A DNA stretch of 7,245 nt from JAUXIQ01 sp030620925 [NCBI: Nitrospinota bacterium] (GTDB taxonomy: Bacteria > JAUXIQ01). Positions within the stretch are counted from its first letter, which is position 1. Every line of letters starts with the position of its first letter. The notes below the pieces were generated by a model that searched no databases, was not told the origin of the DNA, and saw only the letters and a program-made list of their open reading frames with translations. Shown here one piece after another: positions 1 through 6,045 of this stretch. The DNA lies in assembly GCA_030620925.1 (NCBI GenBank), contig JAUXIQ010000093.1, positions 1 to 7,245 of the forward strand, written 5' to 3'. Made by a program: the position numbers and the translations under genes.

Positions 1-2
1 CC

Positions 3-599
3 GCTTCGGAATTTATGGCGGTAGCGACCAGCCAAACCGTGATTTCAGGGTTAGAGATAGAGGCGGGGTCTCTGGAAGGCTATCTTTTTCCCGAGACGTA
101 TTACTTTACCTACGGCACAAGCTCCAGAGAGATAGTAGATACCATGATTGGCGGCCTGGAGAAGAACTATGAGTCTGCTTTTTACCTGAGAGAAAAAGAG
201 CTTTCCATGAGCAAACATCAAATCCTGACGCTGGCTTCCATAATAGAGGAGGAAGCGAAAAAAGAAGATGAGCGCTCTCTTATCTCCGGCGTGTTCCATA
301 ACAGGCTCAAGCGCGGGATGCTCCTCCAGGCAGACCCCACCATCAGATATGCAATGGGCGGATTCAAGGGACCAATCGAGGAGGATATGCTGAAGACCCC
401 CTCCCCATACAATACCTATCTTCATGCGGGGTTGCCCCCCGGCCCCATATCAAACCCCGGCCTGCCCTCCATAAGAGCGGCGCTCTATCCCGCCCCTACC
501 TCCTACCTCTATTTCGTGGCCCTGGAGGACGGCACACATAAATTTTCAAACACTCTGAAAGAACACAACCGGGCGGTCCACTCACTGCGCGAGAAGTAG
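3..599 (+). CDS. mltG: Endolytic murein transglycosylase MltG, C-terminal part (5' end outside window)
   Basis: MltG is a membrane-anchored periplasmic or extracytoplasmic lytic transglycosylase that cleaves nascent glycan strands and so sets their length. The reading frame is open to the left edge of the window, so the ATG at 15 is internal and the real start lies upstream. 198 residues are visible, against roughly 330-380 for typical family members, so the N-terminal membrane anchor and LysM-like subdomain are missing only because of the window boundary. Seen here: the family motif EGYLFPETY (about 75-101), the catalytic segment LASIIEEEA with the presumed catalytic Glu at codon 246-248 (equivalent to Glu218 of E. 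coli as I recall it), then VFHNRL, LQADPTIRYA and the C-terminal block YNTY...GLPPGPISNPG. All family blocks are intact. It stops at TAG 597-599 and a promoter follows, so it is probably the last gene of its own operon. Confidence 0.95.
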   Translation, partial: ASEFMAVATSQTVISGLEIEAGSLEGYLFPETYYFTYGTSSREIVDTMIGGLEKNYESAFYLREKELSMSKHQILTLASIIEEEAKKEDERSLISGVFHNRLKRGMLLQADPTIRYAMGGFKGPIEEDMLKTPSPYNTYLHAGLPPGPISNPGLPSIRAALYPAPTSYLYFVALEDGTHKFSNTLKEHNRAVHSLREK

Positions 600-635
600 A
601 GAGAGGCTAAATTGCTTATGAAATCGGCTATTTCC

Positions 636-665
636 TTGTTTTTAACCCGCAACGAATGATATATT
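636..665 (+). promoter_or_regulatory. Predicted sigma-70-type promoter with extended -10 upstream of the DUF502 gene
   Basis: There is a -35-like TTGTTT at 636-641, an 18-nt spacer, and an extended -10 TGATATATT at 657-665 (hexamer TATATT at 660-665). Transcription would begin near 672, leaving a leader of about 50 nt before the TTG start at 721. It sits in the gap after mltG. The -35 is only moderate, but the TGn element can compensate for that. This is a prediction from motif matching only. Confidence 0.45.
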
Positions 666-707
666 AAAACAGACAAAAATAGTACGGATGTAAAACCGTT
701 TGTCGAC

Positions 708-714
708 AGAGGAG
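708..714 (+). promoter_or_regulatory. Shine-Dalgarno site deciding the DUF502 start
   Basis: AGAGGAG at 708-714 lies 6 nt before a TTG at 721. A longer in-frame start, TTG at 700, has no purine-rich site upstream, and this Shine-Dalgarno sequence would fall inside its coding region. The start at 721 is therefore preferred. Confidence 0.75.
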
Positions 715-720
715 TCGATT

Positions 721-1413
721 TTGGCTTTAGGTATACGCCGTAAGCTTAGAAATACTTTCATTGCCGGCCTGCTGGTCCTCATACCCACGGCCATAACCAT
801 ATACGCCTTCTATTTCGTCTTCTCCAAACTGAACAATCTGCTCACCTTGCCCCGGCTCACGAAGATAGTGAACCTATTCGGCCTGGAGCTCCCCGCCTCT
901 TTCGATATTCCCTTCCTGAGCTTCTTCGCTACCATAATCCTGATCTTCCTGGTGGGCCTGTTTACGACCAGCTACGTTGGGAAGAAGATAGTAGAATCCC
1001 TGGAGAAGGCCCTGGACAAAGTACCCCTGTTCAGGACTATCTATCAGGCATCCAAAAACATTATGGAAGCGCTGGCCGACCCGGAGAAGAATTCCTTCAG
1101 GCAGGTGGTGCTGCTCGAATACCCCAGGAAGGGTATCTACGCCGTGGGGTTTGTTACCAGAGACGCCCCCGCCGGGATAGACGAACTGAATAAAGAGGAC
1201 CATCTGGTAAACGTATTCGTCCCCACCGCCCCCAACCCCACTTCAGGTTTCCTGGTGATACTGCCCAAAAAAGAGCTGTTACCCTTGAATGTGAGCGTAG
1301 AGGAAGGGTTTCGACTCATTATATCAGCGGGAACGATTTCACCCGACGATATCCGCGTTCTATCTTCCGAGATCGGCAAGCCGGAAAGTAGCAGCTCCGA
1401 AAAGACTCAATAG
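721..1413 (+). CDS. DUF502 family integral membrane protein
   Basis: A 230-residue protein starting at TTG 721, chosen from the Shine-Dalgarno site at 708-714. It belongs to the DUF502 family, found widely in bacteria and related to the plant COV (continuous vascular ring) proteins; its molecular function is not known. Visible features: a basic N-terminus (GIRRKLRN), a first transmembrane helix at about residues 12-34, a second at about 63-84, and then a soluble C-terminal domain. That domain carries the family blocks VPLFRTIYQASKNIMEA (about 101-117) and VFVPTAPNPTSGFLVILPKKEL (about 165-186), and the late block EEGFRLIISAG (about 194-204). The tail (about 218-230) is Ser/Glu-rich and looks disordered. 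It appears to be monocistronic: a predicted promoter precedes it and a long gap with its own promoter follows. Family assignment is confident; no function can be inferred from the context. Confidence 0.9.
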   Translation: MALGIRRKLRNTFIAGLLVLIPTAITIYAFYFVFSKLNNLLTLPRLTKIVNLFGLELPASFDIPFLSFFATIILIFLVGLFTTSYVGKKIVESLEKALDKVPLFRTIYQASKNIMEALADPEKNSFRQVVLLEYPRKGIYAVGFVTRDAPAGIDELNKEDHLVNVFVPTAPNPTSGFLVILPKKELLPLNVSVEEGFRLIISAGTISPDDIRVLSSEIGKPESSSSEKTQ

Positions 1414-1703
1414 GCTTACCCTGCAAAAGACCCCATACAGCAAAAATCCCGCTTTTTTCTTTATAGAGCCATGCCTCGAAGGCTCCCGATCGCAATTATT
1501 TACCGTTTGATTTCGTGCTCGACGTGAAAAATATCGTTAACGGGTGGTTATTCTTGAGGACGCGGGAGAGCCCGGCCCGGGTTTGCTTAAAATGGTGCAG
1601 CAGAGTTCTCCGAAGCGAGGCGCACGGAAAAAGGTTTTTACCAGAGAAAAATAGCGCGTTTGAGGGGAATATTGCGCACGATCCTTAAACCAAATGATAA
1701 TGT
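1414..1703 (+). other. Intergenic region with no recognisable gene
   Basis: Some 290 bases without a supportable gene on either strand. What can be seen: a T-rich run at 1453-1462 after a very weak AGC/GCT hairpin (1439-1453), which might be a poor terminator for DUF502; the inverted pair GAGCC 1466-1470 / GGCTC 1481-1485, with an alternative inner stem GCCT/AGGC at 1473-1483; the palindrome CGTTAACG at 1535-1542; a GC-rich hairpin CGGG-AGAG-CCCG at 1563-1574; and two copies of GCGCACG at 1620-1626 and 1674-1680. One frame is open from 1467 to 1688, but it has no Shine-Dalgarno site and no familiar protein motif. It could hold a longer 5' leader or a small RNA, but nothing here identifies one. 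Confidence 0.5.
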
Positions 1704-1734
1704 TTTACCCCTATACTTTTCTGTATGTTATATT
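1704..1734 (+). promoter_or_regulatory. Predicted extended -10 promoter for the archease-amrB-amrS operon
   Basis: An extended -10 TGTTATATT lies at 1726-1734 (hexamer TATATT at 1729-1734). A weak -35, TTTACC at 1704-1709, is separated from it by a 19-nt spacer. The predicted start of transcription is near 1741, about 40 nt before the chosen archease start. The position matters: it lies inside the hydrophobic N-terminal extension that a start at 1694 would give, so that extension would not be transcribed from here. Confidence 0.45.
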
Positions 1735-1780
1735 GAATATCAGAGCGGTTTTACGGTTGTTGCCCATTAATCAAAATGGG

Positions 1781-2212
1781 ATGGGCCACGAGGTGCGCAA
1801 AAAATACAGTATAATGGATGTTACAGCCGACATCGGCATAATTACGTCTGCACAAAGCTTGAAAGAGTTGTATGAGAACGCCGCGTTTGCTCTTTTCGAT
1901 ATCATGTGCGACGGGGGAGAGGTGAGACGGGAGGTTGAGGCGGAGGTTATTGTGGAGGGGGATGATGCCCCGTCAACGATGGTAAACTGGCTTAACGAGC
2001 TGCTATTTATTTTTGAGACGCGCTCCCTGCTCATGGTGGACTTTAAGGTTTTCAGCGCAGACTCCGCCCAGGTTAAGGCAAGGGTCGGTGGCGAAGAGTT
2101 TGACCCTTCGAGACACAAGGTGGCCAGGCATGTGAAAGCAGTAACCTACCATCGCCTCAAGGTTATGCAGACGGAAGGGGGTTGGGAGGCGGAAATACTT
2201 TTAGACATATAG
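1781..2212 (+). CDS. Archease family protein (RtcB tRNA/RNA ligase cofactor family)
   Basis: A 143-residue protein of the archease family (MTH1598/TM1083 fold). Characterised archeases are small metal-binding proteins that help the RNA ligase RtcB form its guanylate intermediate and turn over. Seen: the N-terminal block KKYSIMDVTADIGI (residues 7-20), SLKELYENAAFALFDIM (26-42), the WLNELLFIFET segment (70-80), H112, VKAVTYHRL (118-126) and a C-terminal LLDI whose Asp (142) is typically conserved. One departure is that the usual DHTAD motif reads DVTAD, with Val14 in place of His. Start: ATG 1781 gives the normal family length. An upstream ATG at 1694 would add 29 hydrophobic residues alien to the family and crosses the predicted promoter. 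GTG 1793 and ATG 1814 are alternatives, and no strong Shine-Dalgarno site settles the choice. It heads a five-gene run (34 nt to amrB). No rtcB lies in the window. Confidence 0.88.
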   Translation: MGHEVRKKYSIMDVTADIGIITSAQSLKELYENAAFALFDIMCDGGEVRREVEAEVIVEGDDAPSTMVNWLNELLFIFETRSLLMVDFKVFSADSAQVKARVGGEEFDPSRHKVARHVKAVTYHRLKVMQTEGGWEAEILLDI

Positions 2213-2232
2213 CTATACATTGCCATGGTTTC

Positions 2233-2240
2233 AGGGAGGT
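2233..2240 (+). promoter_or_regulatory. Shine-Dalgarno site deciding the amrB start
   Basis: AGGGAGGT at 2233-2240 is a near-perfect site 6 nt before ATG 2247. An in-frame TTG at 2220 would place this site inside the coding region and add nine residues not typical of the family, so ATG 2247 is taken as the start. Confidence 0.85.
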
Positions 2241-2246
2241 TCAGGC

Positions 2247-3050
2247 ATGGGAAGAAAACCGGCAGTAGCTGACGCCTTTTACCTCGCTTCTTCCGACCTG
2301 TTGAAGACCCAGGTGAGCGGGTTGGTGGAGGAAAACCTGGAGAAGGATGAAGTGGTGGGAATAGTTTCACCGCACGCGGGGTTCGTCTATTCAGGGAATG
2401 TAGCGGGCGCCGTCTATTCAAGGATAACCCTCCCGGAAACCGTAATCCTCCTGGGGCCCAATCATACCGGATACGGCCCTGCCGTATCCATCATGGCGGA
2501 GGGAAGCTGGGAAATGCCCTTAGGGGAGGTAGAGGTGGATTCGGCCACCGCCCGCAGGCTGCTCGAGCGGTCATCAGCCTTCGATGAAGACCAATCGGCG
2601 CATACGTCAGAACATTCTCTGGAGGTGCAGATTCCCTTCATCCAGCATTTCACGTCGGAATTTAAGATCGTCCCCATTATCTTTATGCACATGTCTCTGG
2701 AGCGTTGCGAGGAGTTGGGCCTGGCTCTGGCCGGGGTCATAAAAGGAGGGGACAAGAAGGTCCTTTTGGTAGGCAGCACTGATATGACCCACTTCGAGCC
2801 GCATGAGACGGCTGTGGAGAAAGACAGGATGGCCATCGACTGCATCCTGGCGCTAGACCACAGGGGCCTCTACGAGACGGTTATCGGGGAGGGCATCACC
2901 ATGTGCGGTGTAATACCCACGACGGTCATGCTGGCAGCCTGTAAGGAACTGGGGGCGTCTGAGGCGCACCTGGTGAAATATCAGACTTCAGGAGACGTCA
3001 GCGGAGACTTTGACAGCGTGGTGGGCTACGCCGGTGTATTGGTAAGCTGA
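2247..3050 (+). CDS. amrB: Memo-family protein, AmmeMemoRadiSam system protein B
   Basis: A 267-residue member of the Memo family, whose fold resembles class III extradiol (LigB-type) non-haem iron dioxygenases; human MEMO1 is the eukaryotic relative. The bacterial gene is a component of the AmmeMemoRadiSam set, whose reaction is not established to my knowledge. Seen in order: the N-terminal block RKPAVADAFY (3-12, usually AVAGxFYP), SPHAGFVYSG (41-50) with His43, LLGPNHTGYG (68-77) with His73, SEHSLEVQIPF (121-131), VGSTDMTHFEP (175-185) and ITMCGVIP (217-224) with Cys220. His43, His73 and Cys220 correspond to the metal-site residues His49, His81 and Cys244 of human MEMO1 as I recall them, so the site looks intact. 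The protein is the stand-alone Memo domain, with no fused AMMECR1 domain. It sits 34 nt after the archease gene and 43 nt before amrS, and was probably co-transcribed with both. Confidence 0.93.
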   Translation: MGRKPAVADAFYLASSDLLKTQVSGLVEENLEKDEVVGIVSPHAGFVYSGNVAGAVYSRITLPETVILLGPNHTGYGPAVSIMAEGSWEMPLGEVEVDSATARRLLERSSAFDEDQSAHTSEHSLEVQIPFIQHFTSEFKIVPIIFMHMSLERCEELGLALAGVIKGGDKKVLLVGSTDMTHFEPHETAVEKDRMAIDCILALDHRGLYETVIGEGITMCGVIPTTVMLAACKELGASEAHLVKYQTSGDVSGDFDSVVGYAGVLVS

Positions 3051-3070
3051 AAACCCGGGCGGTTTTGCAG
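3047..3070 (+). repeat. Inverted repeat (hairpin) over the amrB stop codon
   Basis: CTGAAAACC (3047-3055) can pair with GGTTTT-G-CAG (3061-3070) across a 5-nt loop CGGGC, with one bulged G at 3067. The core AAAACC/GGTTTT is perfect over 6 bp. The amrB TGA (3048-3050) lies inside the left arm. There is no T-run after the stem, so it is not a canonical terminator. It may be an mRNA stability or attenuation element between amrB and amrS, or chance. Confidence 0.45.
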
Positions 3071-3078
3071 TTTATGAT

Positions 3079-3088
3079 AGGGGGGTGA
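3079..3088 (+). promoter_or_regulatory. Shine-Dalgarno site deciding the amrS start
   Basis: A purine-rich run AGGGGGGTGA (3079-3088) resembles AGGAGGTGA and is 5 nt before TTG 3094. A GTG at 3085 overlaps the site itself and so is unlikely to be the start. The TTG start gives an N-terminus MKEAMLYEK, which is the usual beginning of this family. Confidence 0.7.
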
Positions 3089-3093
3089 GTGCC

Positions 3094-4104
3094 TTGAAAG
3101 AGGCCATGCTTTACGAAAAAATGGGGGAAGGAAACGTTCGCTGCAACCTGTGTTCCCACAGGTGCCTCATTCATGAGGGTGAAACGGGAATATGCGGGGT
3201 GCGGGAAAATACTGACGGCGCCCTCTATACCCATGTTTACGGTAAGGCCATCTCCACCAACATAGACCCCATCGAGAAGAAGCCCCTCTTCCATTTCTAT
3301 CCCGGAACCCCGATACTCTCCATAGCCACCGTGGGCTGCAACTTCAAGTGTATGCACTGCCAGAATTTTGACATATCGCAGATATCCAGGGATAAAAAAT
3401 CGATCATCGGACGGGATTTGATCCCCCGGCAGGCGGTGGCCCTGGCTGAGGATAATGGCTGCACAAGTATATCTTACACCTACACCGAGCCCACCATCTT
3501 CTTCGAGTATGCATACGAGACCGCAAGCCTGGCGCACCGGAAGGGAATGAAGAACGTCTTCGTCACCAACGGGTATATGACGGAGGAAGCACTGGATACC
3601 ATCGAGCCTTACCTGGACGCGGCCAACGTGGATTTAAAAGGTTTCAGCGAAAAGTTCTATAAGACGGTCTGCGGAGGCAGGCTGGAACCCGTGCTGGACA
3701 CCCTGAGGCGTATGGTGGCCAGGGGCATCTGGGTGGAGGTGACCACGCTGGTAATCCCCTACTATAACGATTCTCCCCGGGAGCTCCGCTCAATAGCGGA
3801 GTTTATTCATGATGAGCTGGGGGCTTCGGTCCCCTGGCATATAAGCCGGTTCCACCCAGCGTATAAGCTGACTGAGAGCGTCAGGACGCCGGTTGAGACG
3901 ATAAGCGAGGCGCGCCGGATGGGGTTGGAGACGGGGCTCGAGTATGTCTATACTGGAAACGTGCCCGGCGACGAGGGCGAGAACACCTTCTGTCCCTCCT
4001 GCGGGCAGGTGGTCATAGGGCGTTACGGCTATCACGTGCAGAAGTATAATATAGAAAATTCATGTTGCAATAAATGCGGGGCGTCAATAGCCGGCGAGTT
4101 CTAG
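3094..4104 (+). CDS. amrS: Radical SAM protein of the AmmeMemoRadiSam system
   Basis: A 336-residue cytoplasmic radical SAM enzyme, related to pyruvate formate-lyase activating enzymes. It is expected to hold a [4Fe-4S] cluster and cleave S-adenosylmethionine; its substrate is not known. Seen: an N-terminal cysteine set Cys17, Cys20, Cys24, Cys34 (CNLCSHRC...GICGVR), the AmrS-type block KPLFHFYPG (63-71), the cluster motif GCNFKCMHCQN with Cys82, Cys86 and Cys89 (CX3CX2C), then SYTYTEPTIFFEY, VFVTNGY, ANVDLKGF, and PWHISRFHP before the C-terminus. The C-terminal tail has two further pairs, CPSC (300/303) and CNKC (325/328), that look like a small metal-binding ribbon common in this subfamily. 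All family parts are intact. The TTG 3094 start is chosen from the Shine-Dalgarno site. It directly follows amrB, which is the usual partner. Confidence 0.94.
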   Translation: MKEAMLYEKMGEGNVRCNLCSHRCLIHEGETGICGVRENTDGALYTHVYGKAISTNIDPIEKKPLFHFYPGTPILSIATVGCNFKCMHCQNFDISQISRDKKSIIGRDLIPRQAVALAEDNGCTSISYTYTEPTIFFEYAYETASLAHRKGMKNVFVTNGYMTEEALDTIEPYLDAANVDLKGFSEKFYKTVCGGRLEPVLDTLRRMVARGIWVEVTTLVIPYYNDSPRELRSIAEFIHDELGASVPWHISRFHPAYKLTESVRTPVETISEARRMGLETGLEYVYTGNVPGDEGENTFCPSCGQVVIGRYGYHVQKYNIENSCCNKCGASIAGEF

Positions 4105-4152
4105 GGGGATTGTCTCTATAAAACCAGGAACAACATTTTACGGGGGCGTTCT

Positions 4153-4806
4153 ATGGAATACATAAGGACGGGAAATCTGGTAAAAGGTTTTTTCTCGGGG
4201 AAGAGGGATATCGTTGTCCCTTTGATTATCAGCGTGGTGGTGCATGGGCTGATAATATATTTTATCGTCGCCGGTGGCCCGAATGTCCCCGGGCAGAACG
4301 GTAAGCTTTACGCTGGTAAAAAATTGACCATGGCCGAAGATTTCGTGGTGGGTCAATCCAACCTGCTGTTGGGGAGACTCTCAGATAGGCTGTCTAAAAT
4401 CCGAAATTCTTCCAAGGGCGATGCAGCCCTGGAATGGTCGCTGGACAGCATGCCGGTCAAAATAACTTCCGCTTCCAAGGTCGCGGGACTCAAGTTGGTG
4501 AAGATCAAGCTGGCAAAGCTGGGAAAGAAAAACGGCGAAGATAGCTACGACGTAAACATGAGGGTTTATACTACTTCTGGGAGAGTTTTCGACGATATAC
4601 TTCTGCTTTCCCACATGGTGGGAGACGCGACGCTGCACAGCAAATTCACGACGGATAAATTGGTCATCTACGTGAAGGATAAGAAGACCTCCGGCGCTGC
4701 CCGGTTCAGCGTATCCACCAGGGAAGCCAGGAGGTTTTACCTTAGAAGAATTACCCCCAACGAATTCCTTATAGACGCCGCCGTTCAAGAGGTAAATGAC
4801 TGGTAA
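4153..4806 (+). CDS. Hypothetical single-pass membrane protein with TonB-like N-terminal anchor
   Basis: I do not recognise this 217-residue protein. It starts at ATG 4153 with GGGGG (4142-4146) 6 nt upstream. Residues 1-19 are basic and polar (MEYIRTGNLVKGFFSGKRD). Residues 20-40 form one transmembrane helix, giving an N-in/C-out topology by the positive-inside rule. Inside the helix is Ser27-Val-Val-Val-His31-Gly, which matches the Ser-x3-His-Gly pattern of the TonB anchor (Ser16/His20 in E. coli TonB). The rest (about 41-217) is soluble, has no cysteine, and carries a Gly/Pro/Asn linker (41-50), a segment rich in Leu and Lys around 110-125, and a C-terminal region that looks beta-rich. It lacks a Pro-rich spacer and a recognisable TonB C-terminal domain, so it is not called TonB. 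It is 48 nt after amrS and 30 nt before the M20 gene, so it is probably in their operon. It could be a lineage-specific envelope protein. Confidence 0.7.
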   Translation: MEYIRTGNLVKGFFSGKRDIVVPLIISVVVHGLIIYFIVAGGPNVPGQNGKLYAGKKLTMAEDFVVGQSNLLLGRLSDRLSKIRNSSKGDAALEWSLDSMPVKITSASKVAGLKLVKIKLAKLGKKNGEDSYDVNMRVYTTSGRVFDDILLLSHMVGDATLHSKFTTDKLVIYVKDKKTSGAARFSVSTREARRFYLRRITPNEFLIDAAVQEVNDW

Positions 4807-4836
4807 ATACTGTTAAAAAATAGTGGAGGCCGAACA

Positions 4837-6045
4837 GTGAGTGAATGGAACCAGGGGCTGAGAGAGGAGATAAAATCCAGGGCCGGGAGTCTCACCGACA
4901 AGGTGACGGAGATCAGGCGCGACTTTCACCGGAACCCCGAGCGCTCGAAGCGCGAGGAGCGCACGTCGGACATCGTGGCTCAACATCTGGAGTCGCTGGG
5001 CATAGAAGTCAAACGCTGCACCGGCAATTACGGCGTCATAGGCACCCTGAGGTGTGCTTCTGATGGAAAGACGGTGGGCCTGAGGGCGGATATGGACGCC
5101 CTGAAGCTTCAAGAAGAGACGGGCCTGCCTTTCGCCTCACAGGTGGACGGCGTCATGCATGCCTGCGGGCACGACGCCCACACCGCGATGCTCATGGGCG
5201 TGGCCAAGACGCTGGTATCCGTTAAGGACAAGCTGAAGGGCAACGTCAGGTTCCTCTTCCAGCCTTCGGAAGAGGCGTTTCCCGGGGGCGCCCTGGGGAT
5301 GATCGAGGAGGGGGCCATGGAGGACCCTCATGTGGATGCGGTATTTGCCTGGCATGTCATGTCCAACCTGCCTCAGGGTCAGGTCGGCCTGCGCACGGGG
5401 CAGATCATCGGGGGCGTCACGGCGGTGAATATACACGTCAAAGGTGTGGGGGGGCATTTCTCCTCCCCTCATCTGGCGGTGGACCCCATCGTCATAGCCG
5501 CCAACGTATTGGTGGCCCTGCAATCGGTCATGACCAGACAGGTGGACCCCATGGAATCCGCCGTTCTAACCTTCGGCACCATCTCCGGCGGCACCAGGGA
5601 CAACGTTATCGGGCAGGAGGTCATCATCAGGGGTAACCTGGGGGCGATGAACGACCAGCTTCGCTATCAACTATCGGAGGGAATAGAGGGATGCGCCAGG
5701 AGCGTGGCCGAGAGCATGGGAGGTTCGGCGGAAGTAAAGCTCTGGCATGGTTACCCCACAACAGAAAACGAAGCCGGGATGACCGAGTTTACACACCGGA
5801 TTATGCTCGAGGAACTGGGTGAAGAAAGCGTGGTGGAAATGGACCGGGTGCTGGGCGGGGAGGATTTCTCCTACTTCCTGCAAAAAGCTCCGGGCGCCCT
5901 CCTTCGGCTGGGTGTATGGGATATGGATAAACACTCCGAACCCACGCACCACCATCACCCGGAATTCGATCTGGATGAGAGGGCCCTCCCAATGGGTGTG
6001 GACCTGCTGGCGCAGGTGGCGGCCAGATATTTGCTCGTCGATTGA
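4837..6045 (+). CDS. M20 family metallo-amidohydrolase (M20D, aminoacylase/hippurate hydrolase-like)
   Basis: A 402-residue protein starting at GTG 4837, with TGGAGG (4824-4829) 7 nt upstream. It belongs to the M20D group of two-metal hydrolases (N-acyl-amino-acid and IAA-amino-acid hydrolases, hippurate hydrolase, carboxypeptidase-like enzymes), which cut amide bonds of N-acylated amino acids or small peptides. Seen: RRDFHRNPE (27-35), LRADMDAL (82-89), MHACGHDAHT (107-116) with Cys110 and His112, FQPSEEA (141-147) with the catalytic Glu145 and metal-ligand Glu146, AWHVMSNLPQGQVG (171-184) with His173, the dimerisation-domain GVGGHFSSPHLAVDPI (203-218), LGGEDFSYFL (339-348) and the late His region THHHHPEFD (370-378). 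The expected ligand set is complete and the length is normal. There is no signal peptide, so it is probably cytoplasmic. The substrate cannot be told from sequence. It is the last gene of the run; a terminator begins just after its stop codon. Confidence 0.93.
   Translation: MSEWNQGLREEIKSRAGSLTDKVTEIRRDFHRNPERSKREERTSDIVAQHLESLGIEVKRCTGNYGVIGTLRCASDGKTVGLRADMDALKLQEETGLPFASQVDGVMHACGHDAHTAMLMGVAKTLVSVKDKLKGNVRFLFQPSEEAFPGGALGMIEEGAMEDPHVDAVFAWHVMSNLPQGQVGLRTGQIIGGVTAVNIHVKGVGGHFSSPHLAVDPIVIAANVLVALQSVMTRQVDPMESAVLTFGTISGGTRDNVIGQEVIIRGNLGAMNDQLRYQLSEGIEGCARSVAESMGGSAEVKLWHGYPTTENEAGMTEFTHRIMLEELGEESVVEMDRVLGGEDFSYFLQKAPGALLRLGVWDMDKHSEPTHHHHPEFDLDERALPMGVDLLAQVAARYLLVD

Noticed and set aside
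1439-1460. Possible terminator after DUF502 (AGC/GCT with T-run)
   Set aside because: The stem is only 3 bp, or a weak A/T pairing; too poor to call an intrinsic terminator.
1507-1535. Possible promoter TTGATT ... AATATC in the gap
   Set aside because: The -10 match is poor and no gene starts nearby; the site at 1704-1734 is better placed.
1467-1688. Open frame of about 73 codons in the large intergenic gap
   Set aside because: No ribosome binding site before its possible GTG starts (1515, 1524), no recognisable motif and an unusual composition; open by chance as far as can be judged.
1694-1780. Upstream ATG giving archease a hydrophobic 29-residue N-terminal extension, like a signal peptide
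   Set aside because: Archease is a cytoplasmic family with no such extension, there is no Shine-Dalgarno site, and a predicted promoter -10 lies inside this stretch.
1810-1815. Perfect TATAAT
   Set aside because: It lies inside the archease coding region and no -35-like hexamer is found 16-19 nt upstream.
3085-3087. GTG start for amrS
   Set aside because: It overlaps the Shine-Dalgarno run; TTG 3094 is correctly spaced and gives the usual family N-terminus.
2998-3537. Minus-strand open frame of 179 codons opposite amrB and amrS
   Set aside because: Antisense shadow of two strongly recognised genes; its translation shows no family features.
4381-4788. Minus-strand open frame of 135 codons opposite the hypothetical membrane protein
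   Set aside because: No protein-like motif; the + strand gene has a start, ribosome site and membrane anchor and fits the operon.
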